DNA of 64,000 nt from an uncultured Bacteroidales bacterium (lineage in GTDB: Bacteria; Bacteroidota; Bacteroidia; Bacteroidales; Paludibacteraceae), in assembly GCA_900317745.1 (NCBI GenBank), contig ONHW01000015.1:1-64000 (forward strand), given 5' to 3'. The notes under the pieces were generated by a model that worked only from the letters and a program-made list of their open reading frames with translations, ran no database searches and was not told where the DNA came from. This document shows positions 45,377 through 52,621 of this stretch, piece after piece; positions within the stretch are counted from its first letter, which is position 1, and each line of letters begins with the position of its first letter. Position numbers and translations under genes: made by a program.

Positions 45377-46330
45377 ATGGCATTTTTCGGATTATTCGGT
45401 AACAAAACCAAACAAGAAACGTTAGACAAAGGGTTGGAGAAATCCAACACCTCTGTACTAAGCAAGATCAGTCACGCCATTGCAGGCCGTTCGACCATCG
45501 ACGATGATGTGCTCGACGACCTTGAAGAGGCGCTGATTACTTCCGATGTAGGTGTGGAGACCACCCTGCGTATTATCGAACGTATTCAGGCACGCGTCAA
45601 ACGCGATAAGTATGTAGGAACCTCCGAACTGCAACGTATGCTCGTTGAAGAGACCTGCGCACTGCTCGCTGAGAACGATAGCAACAGCGATCAGCCAAGT
45701 TCGGCTGATACGCAATCACCCTACGTAATCATGGTAGTTGGCGTCAACGGTGTAGGCAAGACTACTACCATCGGCAAACTCGCGTACATGTACAAGCAAG
45801 CCGGCAAGAAAGTGTATCTCGGTGCTGCCGATACCTTCCGTGCTGCGGCTGTTGAGCAGCTGTGTATATGGGGCGAACGGGTAGGCGTACCTGTTATCAA
45901 ACAGCAGCAAGGTTCTGACCCGGCTTCCGTGGCATTCGATACGCTCCAATCGGCCAAAGCCAACGGCGCGGATGTGGTGCTCATTGATACAGCCGGGCGT
46001 CTGCACAACAAGATCAACCTGATGCATGAGCTTACGAAGATCAAGAACGTCATGCAGAAAGTTGTACCCGGTGCTCCGCACGATGTGATGCTTGTGCTTG
46101 ACGGCTCGACCGGTCAGAATGCTTTTGAGCAGGCACGGCAGTTCACGGCTGCTACGCAAGTCAGTTCGCTGGCTATCACCAAACTTGACGGAACAGCCAA
46201 GGGTGGAGTGGTGCTCGGTATATCCGACCAGTTCAAGATCCCCGTGCGTTACATCGGCCTCGGCGAACAGATGACTGACCTCCAGCCCTTCAATGCCGAG
46301 CAGTTCGTCAAAACGTTGTTACACAATTAG
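45377..46330 (+). CDS. ftsY: Signal recognition particle receptor FtsY
   Basis: A 317-residue SRP GTPase targeting nascent membrane proteins to the inner membrane. The short N-terminus MAFFGLFGNK is typical of Bacteroidota. The N domain is a helical bundle (LDDLEEALITSDVGVETTLRI). The G domain has VGVNGVGKTTTIGKLA (G1), DTFRAAAVEQL, IDTAGRLHNKINLMHELTKI (G3), ITKLDGTAKGG (G4) and GLGEQMTDLQPF. The linker before G1 contains DQPSSAD, encoded by a repeat-A copy; it lies in a tolerant hinge. It is probably transcribed from its own upstream region, separate from the giant surface-protein gene. Confidence 0.97.
   Translation: MAFFGLFGNKTKQETLDKGLEKSNTSVLSKISHAIAGRSTIDDDVLDDLEEALITSDVGVETTLRIIERIQARVKRDKYVGTSELQRMLVEETCALLAENDSNSDQPSSADTQSPYVIMVVGVNGVGKTTTIGKLAYMYKQAGKKVYLGAADTFRAAAVEQLCIWGERVGVPVIKQQQGSDPASVAFDTLQSAKANGADVVLIDTAGRLHNKINLMHELTKIKNVMQKVVPGAPHDVMLVLDGSTGQNAFEQARQFTAATQVSSLAITKLDGTAKGGVVLGISDQFKIPVRYIGLGEQMTDLQPFNAEQFVKTLLHN
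45691..45708 (+). repeat. Family A repeat in frame within ftsY
   Basis: TCAGCCAAG-TTCGGCTGA is a decayed copy of the palindrome (outer 6 bp paired, centre mismatched). It encodes part of the linker before the GTPase domain, at about residue 105. Confidence 0.65.
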
Positions 46331-46334
46331 ATTG

Positions 46335-46418
46335 CTTCGCTAAAAGAAAAAATACCGCTGTGCTCAAAGAGTAATAAGGCTTTTTTCTTTGAGTGAACGA
46401 AGTAAACGGTCTTTCGAC
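46335..46418. repeat. Family B repeat with inverted units after ftsY
   Basis: Direct units (GCTTCGCTAAAAGAAAAAAT and ACCGCTGTGCTCAAAGA) are followed by inverted ones (CTTTGAGTGAACGAAGTAAA and CGGTCTTTCGAC). The inner stem CTCAAAGA/TCTTTGAG is perfect, with a T-rich loop. It probably folds as a hairpin and may end ftsY transcription; the right half matches the copy after gltX. Confidence 0.7.
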
Positions 46419-46436
46419 TTTTATCTATAATCAAAT

Positions 46437-46976
46437 ATGAATCTACTAAAGAATCCCTGGATTACAATGCCGGAGTACAACTGCTTCGGTTGCAGTCCTA
46501 ATAACCCCATCGGTACGCGCATGCGATTCTACGAAGATGGCGAATCCATCGTCAGCTTTTGGCATCCTACGCAGAATCACCAGTCGTGGCTCAACACCTT
46601 GCACGGCGGTATTCAAGCCGTTCTGTTGGACGAGGTGTGCGGCTGGGTGGTCTTCCACAAGCTCCAGACAGCCGGTGTCACGGCTAAAATGGAGACGCGT
46701 TACCACAAGCCTGTCAGCACGCTTCTCCCGTACATCGAACTGCGGGCGTACCTGCAAGAGATGCGCCGCAATGTAGCCTATGTGCACGGCGAGATACGTG
46801 CTCCCGGCACGAAGAATGCCGACGGACTGTTCACTCCGGGCGAGGTGCTCTGCGAGTGTACGTGTACGTATTTTACTTTCCCGCAGGAGAAAGCAGTTGC
46901 AGAAATGATGTATATCCCCTCAACCGTTGACCCTGAAGATGTTTCACGTGATCAAGCAATAAATAACAACCAATGA
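46437..46976 (+). CDS. PaaI-type hotdog thioesterase
   Basis: A 179-residue hotdog-fold protein. It has NCFGCSPNNPIGTRMRF near the N-terminus, the LHGGIQAVLLDEVCGW helix with the catalytic-type acidic residue after HGG, and METRYHKPVSTLLPYIELRA strands. Relatives hydrolyse acyl-CoA thioesters. The stop codon overlaps the murF-alr start by 4 nt (ATGA), so it is translationally coupled with a cell-wall gene. The substrate is unknown. Confidence 0.85.
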   Translation: MNLLKNPWITMPEYNCFGCSPNNPIGTRMRFYEDGESIVSFWHPTQNHQSWLNTLHGGIQAVLLDEVCGWVVFHKLQTAGVTAKMETRYHKPVSTLLPYIELRAYLQEMRRNVAYVHGEIRAPGTKNADGLFTPGEVLCECTCTYFTFPQEKAVAEMMYIPSTVDPEDVSRDQAINNNQ

Positions 46977-48910
46977 AACTCTCTGAAGTTATATCTTCCC
47001 TCCAGCCTCTCGAAGTTATCGGCACGCCTGCCGACCAAGAGGTTTCGTACTTGCTAACTGATAGCCGCCAGTTAGGTTCGTCGCAAGCATTACAGCCTGC
47101 CGAGACTCTGTTCTTTGCCCTGCGAACGGCAAAGAACGATGGCGCACGCTATATCCCCGACCTGTATGCCTGTGGCGTGCGCCTGTTTGTTGTCAGCAGT
47201 CAGTCAGCCCGGCCTTCAAACAGCGATAGCGCTTTTTTATCTTTGAGCGATAGCGGTCTTTCATCTTTGAGCGAAGCGGTCTATATTATAGTGGATGACA
47301 GCCTTGCTGCCCTTCAGCGCCTCGCTGCCTACGTGCGTTCGCAGTTCATCGGCACGGTGATTGGTATCACCGGCTCTAACGGCAAGACTGTCGTCAAAGA
47401 GTGGCTCTACGAACTGCTGAAAGATGATTACCGCGTTATCCGTTCTCCCAAATCCTACAACTCGCAGATTGGTGTGCCGCTCTCCGTTTGGCAATTACAG
47501 TCCCTTCACTTCAGGGAGGGGAATGGGGTAGGCTCTCCCATTGCCATCTTCGAGGCAGGTATATCCATGCCCGGCGAGATGGAGCGACTGGAGCCGATCA
47601 TTCGCCCGACGATAGGCGTTGTCACGTACATCGGCGAGGAGCATGGCGAGAACTTTGCCAATCTGGAAGCCAAGCGTGCAGAGAAGATGAAACTCTTTGC
47701 CCATTGTCCTGTGGTGATAGAAGACCCCACACACCAGAACGTCCGCACCTGCGCAGCCGTCATGCGTGCATTGGGCTATGATGAGGATACAATCTCCCGA
47801 CGTATTCTGCAGCAGACCCATGAGACTGTCATGCGTGTCAACCTGACTGCCCTGGTGGATAACGTGCGCTTCTTCCGCTCGCTGCTCAAACCTACCACCA
47901 AACTCACCTGCATGGTCAAAGCCTTTGCCTACGGTGCAGGCAGTCTGGAGGTCAGCAAAGCTCTTCAGGCAGCTAAGGTGGCAGATTACCTTGCAGTTGC
48001 CGTTGCCGACGAAGGTGTTGAACTGCGCCGCGCAGGTATAACTTTGCCTATCATTATCATGGACCCCGAGGTAGCTGCCATGAATCTTATCCTGGAGAAT
48101 AACCTTGAGCCGAACGTCTATTCGTTTGCCTCGCTTGAGCAGGTTATAACGGCGGCGGAAGAGAAAGGTTTGGAGAATGTGCCGGTACATATCAAGATTG
48201 ATTCCGGCATGCACCGCTTGGGCTTCTATCGCGAAGAGCTGCCACAACTCATCGAACGTCTGCGTAGTACCCGTGCCGTGCGTGTGGCATCGGTCTTCTC
48301 ACACCTGGCAGGCAGCGACGAGGAGCAGTTTGATGCTTTCACCCTGCAGCAGATCGGTTATTACAAACTTTGTGCCGACACCCTTCAGGCGGAACTCGGT
48401 TACCCGGTAATCAAACATATATGCAACTCCGCAGGCATTGAGCGTTTTACACCCTATCAGTTCGACATGTGCCGTCTGGGCATCGGCCTGTATGGTATAT
48501 CGTTCAACGGCAACCACCTGCGCAATGTTTGTTCGCTGCAGACAACCATTCTCTCCGTCAAGACCGTTCGCGCCGGCGAGACGATTGGTTACGGGCGGCA
48601 CACAACCCTTACGGAAGATAGGCAGATCGCTGTTATCCCGATCGGTTATGCCGATGGATTCGACCGGCGTTTCTCGAACTATGGCGGCGAAGTGATTGTT
48701 CGCGGTAAACGGTGTCCGGTGGTAGGTAATGTCTGCATGGACCAAGCCATGGTTGATGTCACAGGAGCCGATGCCCATGTGGGCGACCCTGTTGAGGTCT
48801 TTGGCGAGCGTCTGCCCTTACAGGAACTATCCGACCGCCTCGGTACAATCCCCTACGAAGTGCTGACATCCGTCTCACGCCGTGTGCAGCGCGTGTATTA
48901 CTACGAATAA
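46973..48910 (+). CDS. MurF-alanine racemase fusion with a truncated MurF half
   Basis: A 645-residue protein; Bacteroidota MurF-Alr fusions are normally about 820. Residues 1-280 are MurF-like, with GITGSNGKTVVKEW (P-loop), SYNSQIGVPLSVW and EAGISMPGEMERLEPIIRPT. The sequence then jumps, through ALGYDEDTISRRIL, straight to the racemase start (HETVMRVNL). The MurF C-terminal domain, including its NDSYN-type motif and D-Ala-D-Ala site, is absent. The racemase (residues 283-645) is complete: the PLP lysine in CMVKAFAYGAG, RLGIGLYG, and the catalytic-side Tyr in IPIGYADGFDRRF. MurF activity is probably lost and must come from elsewhere. Family B (residues about 83-104) and family C (about 176-187) repeats lie in frame. 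Confidence 0.9.
   Translation: MKLSEVISSLQPLEVIGTPADQEVSYLLTDSRQLGSSQALQPAETLFFALRTAKNDGARYIPDLYACGVRLFVVSSQSARPSNSDSAFLSLSDSGLSSLSEAVYIIVDDSLAALQRLAAYVRSQFIGTVIGITGSNGKTVVKEWLYELLKDDYRVIRSPKSYNSQIGVPLSVWQLQSLHFREGNGVGSPIAIFEAGISMPGEMERLEPIIRPTIGVVTYIGEEHGENFANLEAKRAEKMKLFAHCPVVIEDPTHQNVRTCAAVMRALGYDEDTISRRILQQTHETVMRVNLTALVDNVRFFRSLLKPTTKLTCMVKAFAYGAGSLEVSKALQAAKVADYLAVAVADEGVELRRAGITLPIIIMDPEVAAMNLILENNLEPNVYSFASLEQVITAAEEKGLENVPVHIKIDSGMHRLGFYREELPQLIERLRSTRAVRVASVFSHLAGSDEEQFDAFTLQQIGYYKLCADTLQAELGYPVIKHICNSAGIERFTPYQFDMCRLGIGLYGISFNGNHLRNVCSLQTTILSVKTVRAGETIGYGRHTTLTEDRQIAVIPIGYADGFDRRFSNYGGEVIVRGKRCPVVGNVCMDQAMVDVTGADAHVGDPVEVFGERLPLQELSDRLGTIPYEVLTSVSRRVQRVYYYE
47222..47283 (+). repeat. 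Family B repeats in frame within the MurF part
   Basis: Two complete 24-nt units start AGCGATAGCGCTTTTTTATC and AGCGATAGCGGTCTTTCATC, followed by a partial AGCGAAGCGGTCT. They encode an eight-residue repeat (SDSAFLSL, SDSGLSSL, SEAVY) in the N-terminal MurF domain. The orientation is opposite to that of the copies in the spoIID-like gene. Confidence 0.8.
47499..47534 (+). repeat. Family C repeat in frame within the MurF part
   Basis: AGTCCCTTCACTTCAGGGAG, followed by GGGAATGGGGTAGGCT, aligns with the element inside the ABC ATPase gene. It encodes SLHFREGNGVGS between SVWQLQ and IAIFEAG, a place where homologues have a much shorter loop. Confidence 0.7.
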
Positions 48911-48916
48911 ATATGC

Positions 48917-48936
48917 AGCAGCCATGCATGGCTGCT
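48917..48936. repeat. Perfect 20-nt palindrome between murF-alr and the ABC ATPase gene
   Basis: AGCAGCCATG/CATGGCTGCT is a perfect palindrome lying 6 nt after the murF-alr stop. Its arms (AGCAGCCA/TGGCTGCT) match the family A copy at gltX; only the centre differs. A partial second arm (TGGCTGCT) follows at 48961-48968 at the start of the next gene. Confidence 0.8.
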
Positions 48937-48959
48937 CAGAAAAATACGTTGCAGTCATA

Positions 48960-49739
48960 ATGGCTGCTCAACCAATGATCAAATGTGATAATTTAACTAT
49001 CGGCTACGGCAGTCGTGTCATTCAGCACGACTTGTCGTTCACACTCGCTGATGGCGAACTGGTTGCCCTGCTGGGTGCCAACGGGTGTGGTAAATCCACC
49101 CTGTTGCGCACCTTGGCAGGCCTACAGCCCGCCTTGGCTGGAATGTATAGTCTTTTGAGACCTCTCTCTTCCTCTTCTCCCTTCCCTTTAGGGGAGGGAC
49201 GGGGTGAGGCTGGCGAGCGCTCCAAGCTGATTGCCCTCGTTCTCACCGAGCGCCTGAGTGTGGACAGTGCCACGGTCCGCGATGTGGTGGCTATGGGGCG
49301 CTACCCGTACACCTCGTTTCTTGGAACGCTCACTGCTGCAGATAACCGTATCGTGAACGAAGCCATGCAGCAGGTGGATGTACTCGACCTTGCCGACACG
49401 TTCTATAATGACCATTCGGATGGCGAGAAACAGCGTATCCTCATAGCAAAGGCTCTCGCCCAGCAGACGCCCGTTATCCTTCTGGACGAACCGACAGCGC
49501 ACCTTGATCTGCCTTCACGCATCAAAACGCTCAATCTGCTGCGCTCCATTGCACACGAACAAAACAAGACGATTCTCATCTCTACCCACGAACTCGATCT
49601 CGCTCTCCGTACAGCCGACCGCGTGCTGCTTATGTACACGAAGAACGAAGGCATAGCTCTGGACACACCGCAGAATCTGATTCACGCCGATGCGTTTACC
49701 AAGGCGTTTGGCATGGAAATTCGTGTGGCGTTGGACTGA
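48960..49739 (+). CDS. ABC transporter ATP-binding protein (iron/haem-siderophore type)
   Basis: A protein of about 259 residues resembling FecE/HmuV ATPases. Walker A is LLGANGCGKSTLLRTLAGLQP. The Q-loop region is followed by VAMGRYPYTSFLGTLTAADN, typical of the Fe(III)-siderophore/haem family. The signature motif is HSDGEKQRILIAKALAQ, Walker B is VILLDEPTAHLD, and the H-loop is ISTHE. No permease or binding protein is adjacent, so partners are elsewhere. A loop of about 25 residues, LLRPLSSSSPFPLGEGRGEA, between Walker A and the Q-loop is encoded by a family C repeat. ATG 48975 (MIKCDNLTIGYG) is an equally good start. Confidence 0.9.
   Translation: MAAQPMIKCDNLTIGYGSRVIQHDLSFTLADGELVALLGANGCGKSTLLRTLAGLQPALAGMYSLLRPLSSSSPFPLGEGRGEAGERSKLIALVLTERLSVDSATVRDVVAMGRYPYTSFLGTLTAADNRIVNEAMQQVDVLDLADTFYNDHSDGEKQRILIAKALAQQTPVILLDEPTAHLDLPSRIKTLNLLRSIAHEQNKTILISTHELDLALRTADRVLLMYTKNEGIALDTPQNLIHADAFTKAFGMEIRVALD
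49177..49211 (+). repeat. Family C repeat in frame within the ABC ATPase gene
   Basis: CTCCCTTCCCTTTAGGGGAG, followed by GGACGGGGTGAGGCT, contains the inverted pair CCCTT.AGGGG and encodes SPFPLGEGRGEA. It interrupts the domain after Walker A without breaking the frame. Confidence 0.75.
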
Positions 49740-49793
49740 TAGCCAAAAATTTTTTCCACAAATAAGCAATTTTTTCCATAAGCCGGCTCTTGA

Positions 49794-49825
49794 TTTGCAA
49801 AATTCATTTGTTTTTTGTACTTTTG
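49794..49825 (+). promoter_or_regulatory. Promoter of the small peptide/membrane protein operon
   Basis: TTTG (49794-49797), 20 nt and TACTTTTG (49818-49825) match the Bacteroidota consensus. Transcription should begin near 49832, giving a leader of about 65 nt before the 33-residue frame at 49897. Confidence 0.8.
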
Positions 49826-49896
49826 CATCGCCAATCGTTCATCGCTGATGCCGATTGGTCAACAACAAATGTTTAACTTTTTAAATTTTTAGAATT

Positions 49897-49998
49897 ATGT
49901 GGAATCACGATGCAGATCATTGCAAGGCTGATTACGACAATCACAGCAACCAGTGTAACCCGAACAACCCTGAGTACGACCACTCTCATGGTAATTAA
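49897..49998 (+). CDS. 33-residue His/Asn/Asp-rich small protein
   Basis: MWNHDADHCKADYDNHSNQC, then NPNNPEYDHSHGN and TAA. It has five His, two Cys, five Asp and seven Asn in 33 residues, which suggests a metal-binding or disordered peptide. Support comes from a consensus promoter about 70 nt upstream, AT-rich untranslated DNA before the ATG, and a second gene 14 nt downstream. No signal peptide or membrane helix is present. It belongs to no family I recognise. Confidence 0.6.
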   Translation: MWNHDADHCKADYDNHSNQCNPNNPEYDHSHGN

Positions 49999-50012
49999 GT
50001 ATTTGTAACAGT

Positions 50013-50621
50013 ATGGCAAATTCAGAACCTTTTAACCAGCGAAAGATTAAACTCCCCTTGGCGGTGGATACAGGTGGTGCGCGCAAGAAGACGCAGGATA
50101 TCTATCTCGCCTTCAGTCGCATATACGCTTTTTCTACTCCTTTAAAAGGAGACGGCGAAGGAGCGCTTGTTTATTCCAAGGAGGACAAAAAACCTTTGCA
50201 AACTGTGCAAACATTTAACTTCAAGGCACTGCGTGCTGAATTGGAACGAAAAACCGACAAAGGTCTGCCTGTTTATCGTCACAATTTCGTTTGTGTAGGA
50301 CCGCGGTTGATAGTAAATATGGATTTGTTACGAGAAGCATTTCTCGACACGAAAATCCAGAGGCTAACGTTCCCTCTTGATGCCAAAAACAATTATGTGG
50401 ACCTGGATAAGGAGCAAATTACATTCCTCACCGAGCGTCTTGCCGAAAAGGATTACGAATCCAGAAACCGCTCTCTTACAAGTATAATGAACGGCATTAC
50501 CGAGCGTAGGGAATACCGCCAATCATTCGATATGACTTTTGGCTGTCTTGTCGCCCTCTCTTTGGCAATGTTGGTCAATATGGGACTGCTGATTGCCATA
50601 CTGTGCATAGTACTTAAGTAA
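50013..50621 (+). CDS. Hypothetical protein with a C-terminal membrane anchor
   Basis: A 202-residue protein with no recognised domain. The N-terminal region is soluble (KIKLPLAVDTGGARKKTQDIY). A C-terminal hydrophobic helix, GCLVALSLAMLVNMGLLIAI, ends two residues before the stop, making it tail-anchored. RSLTSIMNGITERREYRQ before the helix is strongly charged. Residues about 41-51 (STPLKGDGEGA) are encoded by a family C-like repeat. It is presumably cotranscribed with the 33-residue peptide gene; a function in metal handling or envelope stress would be speculation. Confidence 0.75.
   Translation: MANSEPFNQRKIKLPLAVDTGGARKKTQDIYLAFSRIYAFSTPLKGDGEGALVYSKEDKKPLQTVQTFNFKALRAELERKTDKGLPVYRHNFVCVGPRLIVNMDLLREAFLDTKIQRLTFPLDAKNNYVDLDKEQITFLTERLAEKDYESRNRSLTSIMNGITERREYRQSFDMTFGCLVALSLAMLVNMGLLIAILCIVLK
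50133..50166 (+). repeat. Family C-like repeat in frame within the membrane protein gene
   Basis: CTACTCCTTTAAAAGGAGAC, followed by GGCGAAGGAGCGCT, has the same layout as the ABC ATPase copy: an inverted CTCCTTT/AAAGGAG core, then a G-rich tail. It is diverged, so membership is likely rather than certain. Confidence 0.5.
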
Positions 50622-50678
50622 TCAAGCATTGTTGTGTAAGTGCGCACATGCGCGGAACGCCAAACACCCGACAATGCA

Positions 50679-50712
50679 ACAATCCCCGATCGCCTGTACG
50701 GTCGGGGATTGT
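50679..50712 (+). terminator. Terminator after the tail-anchored protein gene
   Basis: An 11-bp perfect stem ACAATCCCCGA/TCGGGGATTGT with a 12-nt loop, followed by CTGTTTATC. It lies about 60 nt after the stop codon and separates this operon from the converging lipoprotein gene. Confidence 0.7.
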
Positions 50713-50744
50713 CTGTTTATCGCTGTTTGCGCAGATTGGCGGAT

Positions 50745-51137
50745 TTATTGGCGGATTGTTGCTTCTTTCGTCTCGCCTTTCTTTACCGTAACGGCTGTTT
50801 GACCTTTGATGGTCTTGCCGTCATTCCCGAAAGTGGCAAAATACAATGTAGTTTGGCTGTCAATGATTTCCAAATCAAAGGTCTCTCGCAACTCAAAGGT
50901 CGCTACACCATTATTGTCCGTTACGGCTGATTTGTCCTTGAATGTAACCTCGCGGAACGACTCGCCTTGATCCCATTTCTGGGCTTTGAACATGTACACG
51001 GTCTCGCCGCTTTGCGGAAGACCGAGCAGGTCAACAACTTTTACTTTTACGGTTGCATCACTCTTACTGTCTGAGTTGCAACCTGTCAGTGACAGACCAA
51101 GTACGGCTGCCAGCATTACGATTAGAATCTTTTTCAT
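50745..51137 (-). CDS. Small lipoprotein with a beta-sandwich fold
   Basis: A 130-residue protein starting MKKILIVMLAAVLGLSLTGC, a lipoprotein signal with lipobox LTGC; the residues after the cysteine are NSDSKSD. The remainder resembles a carboxypeptidase-regulatory/transthyretin-like beta-sandwich (VKVKVVDLLGLPQSGETVYMF, VTDNNGVATFEL). It is a likely periplasmic or outer-membrane lipoprotein of unknown role. Its promoter lies about 200 nt upstream, leaving an unusually long leader that can fold strongly. Confidence 0.8.
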   Translation of the reverse strand: MKKILIVMLAAVLGLSLTGCNSDSKSDATVKVKVVDLLGLPQSGETVYMFKAQKWDQGESFREVTFKDKSAVTDNNGVATFELRETFDLEIIDSQTTLYFATFGNDGKTIKGQTAVTVKKGETKEATIRQ

Positions 51138-51196
51138 TTTGTCGATTTTTTGTTTGACGATAATATAATAATTAAAAAGCGCGGACTATCTCAGCC

Positions 51197-51314
51197 TGCG
51201 TTCCAAGGTATCGCCAAACACCCGACAAAACAACCGGATAGCCCACGCTCAGTGGACTCATCCTTGTTCTTGCGTCTTGTGCTGGACTGATAATTTGGCG
51301 ATTTTCGGAACGCA
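51197..51314 (-). promoter_or_regulatory. Long paired leader RNA of the lipoprotein gene
   Basis: Two nested perfect stems enclose the leader: TGCGTTCC/GGAACGCA (51197-51204 with 51307-51314) and ATCGCCAAA/TTTGGCGAT (51210-51218 with 51294-51302). An internal hairpin (CCAC-TGAGC-GTGG on the minus strand) lies within. The segment is inside the predicted transcript starting near 51336. The 17-mer CGCCAAACACCCGACAA (51212-51228) recurs at 50658-50674, beyond the other end of the gene. Riboswitch, thermosensor or plain repeat cannot be told apart. Confidence 0.5.
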
Positions 51315-51342
51315 GCAATTGCAAGTATGCTAAAACACGGCA

Positions 51343-51374
51343 CAAAGATACAACTTTTTTTTGAAATATGCAAA
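51343..51374 (-). promoter_or_regulatory. Promoter of the lipoprotein gene
   Basis: On the minus strand TTTG (51374-51371), 20 nt and TATCTTTG (51350-51343) match the consensus. The expected start is near 51336, about 200 nt before the ATG at 51137. Confidence 0.78.
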
Positions 51375-51430
51375 TAAATAACTCCTTTATGGTGCAAAAA
51401 ATACAAATATTGTAAAAAATATCCTCAAAA

Positions 51431-51462
51431 TTTGCAAATCTGCAATTTTTGTAGTATCTTTG
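51431..51462 (+). promoter_or_regulatory. Promoter of the acyltransferase-like gene
   Basis: TTTG (51431-51434), 20 nt and TATCTTTG (51455-51462) match the consensus. Transcription near 51469 leaves a leader of about 18 nt before ATG 51487. It is divergent from the lipoprotein promoter. Confidence 0.8.
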
Positions 51463-51486
51463 TGCTCCTTTTTGTGATTATATAAC

Positions 51487-52620
51487 ATGGCAATCATTCT
51501 TCAAGAAGTAAAAACCAAGTGGCAGCAATATAAGTTTGCCAAATTCGGTAACGATCTGTATAAGGACTGCGAGGAGTTCTGTCCTCACCTCTTGTTGGAC
51601 GAGATGAATACCTTCAATCCGGCTAAGGACCCTTCGTACGATGTCTGCGAGTCTGTTCAGTACCTCGCATACCGCGATGGGCAGATTGTCGGACGCGTAG
51701 CCGGAATCATCAACCGCGTTGCTAACGAGCGCTGGGGCGTCAAGAAGGTTCGCTTCGGCTGGATCGACTTTATCGATGACTACGAGGTCAGCCGTGCTCT
51801 GCTCGATGCTGTTGCTGCATGGGGCAAAAGCAAAGGTATGAACCAACTCAACGGCCCCGTTGGATTTACCGACTGGGATTACGAGGGACTGCTCATCGAG
51901 GGATTCGAGTACCTCGCGCCTATGGCGTCGCTGTACAACTTCCCGTATTACGAGAAGCACATGGAGGCTTACGGACTCACCAAGGAGAACGACTGGATCG
52001 AGATCCAGATCACCGACCCGCAATGCGATACGCCGGAACGTGTACTGCGTATCGACAAACTCGTGCGCGAACGCTATCACCTGCGCGTGGACAAAGTGCA
52101 CTCAGCCAAGGAACTGGAGCGCAAATATGGCATGGAGTACATGGATATGCTCGATGAGTCGTACCAGAAACTCTACAACTTCCAGCCCATGACTCCTCGC
52201 CAGAAGGAGCATTACAAGAATACCTACTTCCCGCTCCTGAACTTCGATTTTGTGACCATCGTGGTCAACGACAAGAACGAGATTGTCGGCGTAGGACTCG
52301 GTATGCCGGATATTTCGCAAGCTTTGCGCCGCTGCAAGGGCAGACTCTTCCCCTTCGGTTGGATCGGAGTTCTGCGCGCACTGAAGGCGAAAAAGATGGA
52401 CGCCTTCGATCTCCTGCTTATTGGCGTGCGACCCGACTATCAGGGCTTGGGAGTCAATGCCGTTATTATCGCCGAGCAGCACCCGTATTACCGCAAGTAC
52501 GGAATAAAACGTGTCGAGACGACCTCTATCATGGAGACGAACACACGCAACATCGCTAACTTCCTTATGTTCCCCCATAAGCAGCACAAACGCCGCCGAG
52601 CTTACGAAAAAACTATTTGA
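51487..52620 (+). CDS. GNAT-like acyltransferase family protein
   Basis: A 377-residue protein conserved in Bacteroidota. Features include VGRVAGIINRVANERWG near residue 70, RFGWIDFIDDYEVSRALLDAVAAWGKSKGM (a GNAT-like core), NGPVGFTDWDYEGLLIEGFE, and a second GNAT-like half with LLIGVRPDYQGLGVNAVIIAE. The C-terminus is basic (HKQHKRRRAYEK). No substrate is known; the double-GNAT layout suggests acyl or aminoacyl transfer. It is followed after 34 nt by a Fur-family regulator. Confidence 0.8.
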   Translation: MAIILQEVKTKWQQYKFAKFGNDLYKDCEEFCPHLLLDEMNTFNPAKDPSYDVCESVQYLAYRDGQIVGRVAGIINRVANERWGVKKVRFGWIDFIDDYEVSRALLDAVAAWGKSKGMNQLNGPVGFTDWDYEGLLIEGFEYLAPMASLYNFPYYEKHMEAYGLTKENDWIEIQITDPQCDTPERVLRIDKLVRERYHLRVDKVHSAKELERKYGMEYMDMLDESYQKLYNFQPMTPRQKEHYKNTYFPLLNFDFVTIVVNDKNEIVGVGLGMPDISQALRRCKGRLFPFGWIGVLRALKAKKMDAFDLLLIGVRPDYQGLGVNAVIIAEQHPYYRKYGIKRVETTSIMETNTRNIANFLMFPHKQHKRRRAYEKTI

Positions 52621-52621
52621 C

